12,439 bases of DNA. Origin: Gammaproteobacteria bacterium. GTDB taxonomy: Bacteria > Pseudomonadota > Gammaproteobacteria > Coxiellales > Coxiellaceae. The notes under the pieces are model-generated. The model was not told the origin of the DNA, searched no databases, and saw nothing but the letters and a program-made list of their open reading frames with translations. The stretch is taken from assembly GCA_021774015.1 (NCBI GenBank), contig JAJFJO010000166.1, positions 1-12,439 on the forward strand, written 5' to 3'. This document shows positions 11,828-12,439 of this stretch, in pieces. A program made the position numbers and the translations under genes. Numbering within the stretch: position 1 is the stretch's first letter; each line of letters begins with the position of its first letter.

Positions 11828-12316
11828 GTGTTGATTTCGAATAACTATGCAACAAAGCTCAGAAAAGTCAAAGTTGGTTTTATAGCATTGGCTGGGGCTT
11901 TAATAGCTACTGCTTCAGCAATGAGTTATGGTGAAGTTTGCACATTTAATCTTGAGGTTTATAACAGTAGCGGTCATACAATCAAAAATGTAGGGATGAA
12001 TATAATATATAAGTATGATCCTTTTAGGTTTAAAAGTATTTTTTCTCGGCCATACACCATAAAAAAGGGAGAGCATAAACTATTTTCAGCAGCCGATCCT
12101 GTGGTGTGTGGTGAGTTTTTGGTATCTGTCACAACACTAGGTCAGCGAAATGGGGGGAAGACTATAAGTGATTACATACCAAACTATAATGATACACACT
12201 CAGTGATCAACCAGCCGGGAGAAACTATAAACGCCCTTATCCGACCAACTTGCTCAACGAAAAGAGATAGTGCAACCGGCAGTTATCTTTGTACTGTCAA
12301 ATGGAACTGGCTATAG
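11828..12316 (+). CDS. Secreted four-cysteine protein of unknown family
   Basis: I do not recognise this 162-aa protein. The GTG start is favoured because GAGGA lies exactly 7 nt upstream. It has a classical signal peptide: basic n-region (KLRKVK, 10-15), hydrophobic core VGFIALAGALIATASA (16-31) and likely cleavage after Ala31, giving a mature protein of about 131 aa in the periplasm or outside the cell. The mature part looks beta-rich, alternating hydrophobic and polar residues, with Asn/Ser/Thr/Gly-rich turns. It has four cysteines (C38, C94, C142, C155), enough for two disulfides, and ends in an aromatic CTVKWNWL. No lipobox is present. Upstream are a TATAAT-containing dyad and a second palindrome, so its expression may be tightly controlled. 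The gene stands alone. Confidence 0.75.
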   Translation: MLISNNYATKLRKVKVGFIALAGALIATASAMSYGEVCTFNLEVYNSSGHTIKNVGMNIIYKYDPFRFKSIFSRPYTIKKGEHKLFSAADPVVCGEFLVSVTTLGQRNGGKTISDYIPNYNDTHSVINQPGETINALIRPTCSTKRDSATGSYLCTVKWNWL

Positions 12317-12350
12317 TTTGTTGTTTGCTACAATCTAACTAATTGAAACA

Positions 12351-12379
12351 TTGATGATAATCATTCTTCGTGGCACAAT
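12351..12379 (+). promoter_or_regulatory. Candidate promoter with Fur-box-like core
   Basis: TTGATG (12351-12356) and CACAAT (12374-12379) are 17 nt apart, each 4 of 6 to consensus. GATAATCATT (12355-12364) lies between them and matches ten consecutive bases of the Fur consensus; about 14 of 19 match over the full box. If real, the downstream gene would be iron-repressed. Both elements are modest, and AT-rich DNA yields such matches by chance. Confidence 0.3.
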
Positions 12380-12380
12380 G

Positions 12381-12404
12381 TTGCTTTGTGTTTAAACAAA
12401 GCAA
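12381..12404. repeat. Perfect 9-bp inverted repeat before the edge gene
   Basis: TTGCTTTGT (12381-12389) and ACAAAGCAA (12396-12404) form a perfect 9-bp dyad with a 6-nt spacer. It ends just before the AGGTG ribosome site at 12406. No U-tract follows on either strand, so an operator or a leader hairpin is more likely than a terminator. Confidence 0.5.
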
Positions 12405-12414
12405 CAGGTGTGTC

Positions 12415-12439
12415 ATGGCCGACCAACAGCCAGCCAGTA
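12415..12439 (+). CDS. Possible start of a further gene, cut by the window edge
   Basis: An ATG with AGGTG about 6 nt upstream opens a frame reading MADQQPAS before the window ends. Only eight codons are visible, so the product cannot be named. The promoter-like and dyad elements just upstream support a real start. Confidence 0.35.

Overview
The window looks like chromosomal DNA of a gammaproteobacterium, moderately AT-rich, with E. coli-like promoter hexamers and Shine-Dalgarno sites. The best anchor is a complete cyoABCD cytochrome bo3 ubiquinol oxidase operon whose catalytic subunit keeps essentially every residue known to matter in E. coli CyoB. Next to it are a eukaryotic-type Ser/Thr protein kinase with low-complexity Ala/Gly and Pro-rich tails, a BioF2/FemAB-like GNAT protein and an Ala/Ser-rich protein of unknown family. 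That mix is reminiscent of host-associated Legionellales (Legionella/Coxiella/Berkiella-like bacteria), but this assignment is inference only.

Layout. Everything from 12 to 10574 lies on the minus strand. Read in the direction of transcription it runs: GNAT/BioF2-like protein (10574-9429); a short array of 32-bp repeats (9314-9404); AAA ATPase with a DUF4143 C-terminus (9296-7968); a non-coding stretch with the kinase promoter; the kinase (7603-5660); a YhhQ-type queuosine-precursor transporter (5608-4862); cyoA-cyoB-cyoC-cyoD (4717-826); a non-coding stretch; and an unknown 176-aa protein (542-12). cyoE (heme O synthase) does not follow cyoD. From 10804 onward genes are on the plus strand: a DUF2975 membrane protein and, 4 nt downstream, a small Cro/CI-type regulator; overlapping hairpins; a secreted four-cysteine protein of unknown family; and at the right edge the first codons of a possible further gene, behind a Fur-box-like site.

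How the genes work together. CyoABCD is one complex: it oxidises ubiquinol, reduces O2 and pumps protons. Its operon has its own promoter with a 17-bp dyad that looks like an operator. DUF2975 and the regulator form a recognised two-gene module. The kinase and the transporter are close enough to be co-transcribed but have no evident shared function. The ATPase looks like an independent, mobile-type cargo gene.

The items most worth a second look are the kinase (a perfect 14-copy hexanucleotide microsatellite encoding (Ala-Gly)14, Ala-rich heptads at the N-terminus and two NLS-like basic clusters) and the 32-bp repeat array upstream of the ATPase. I see no CRISPR array, tRNA, rRNA or intact insertion sequence.
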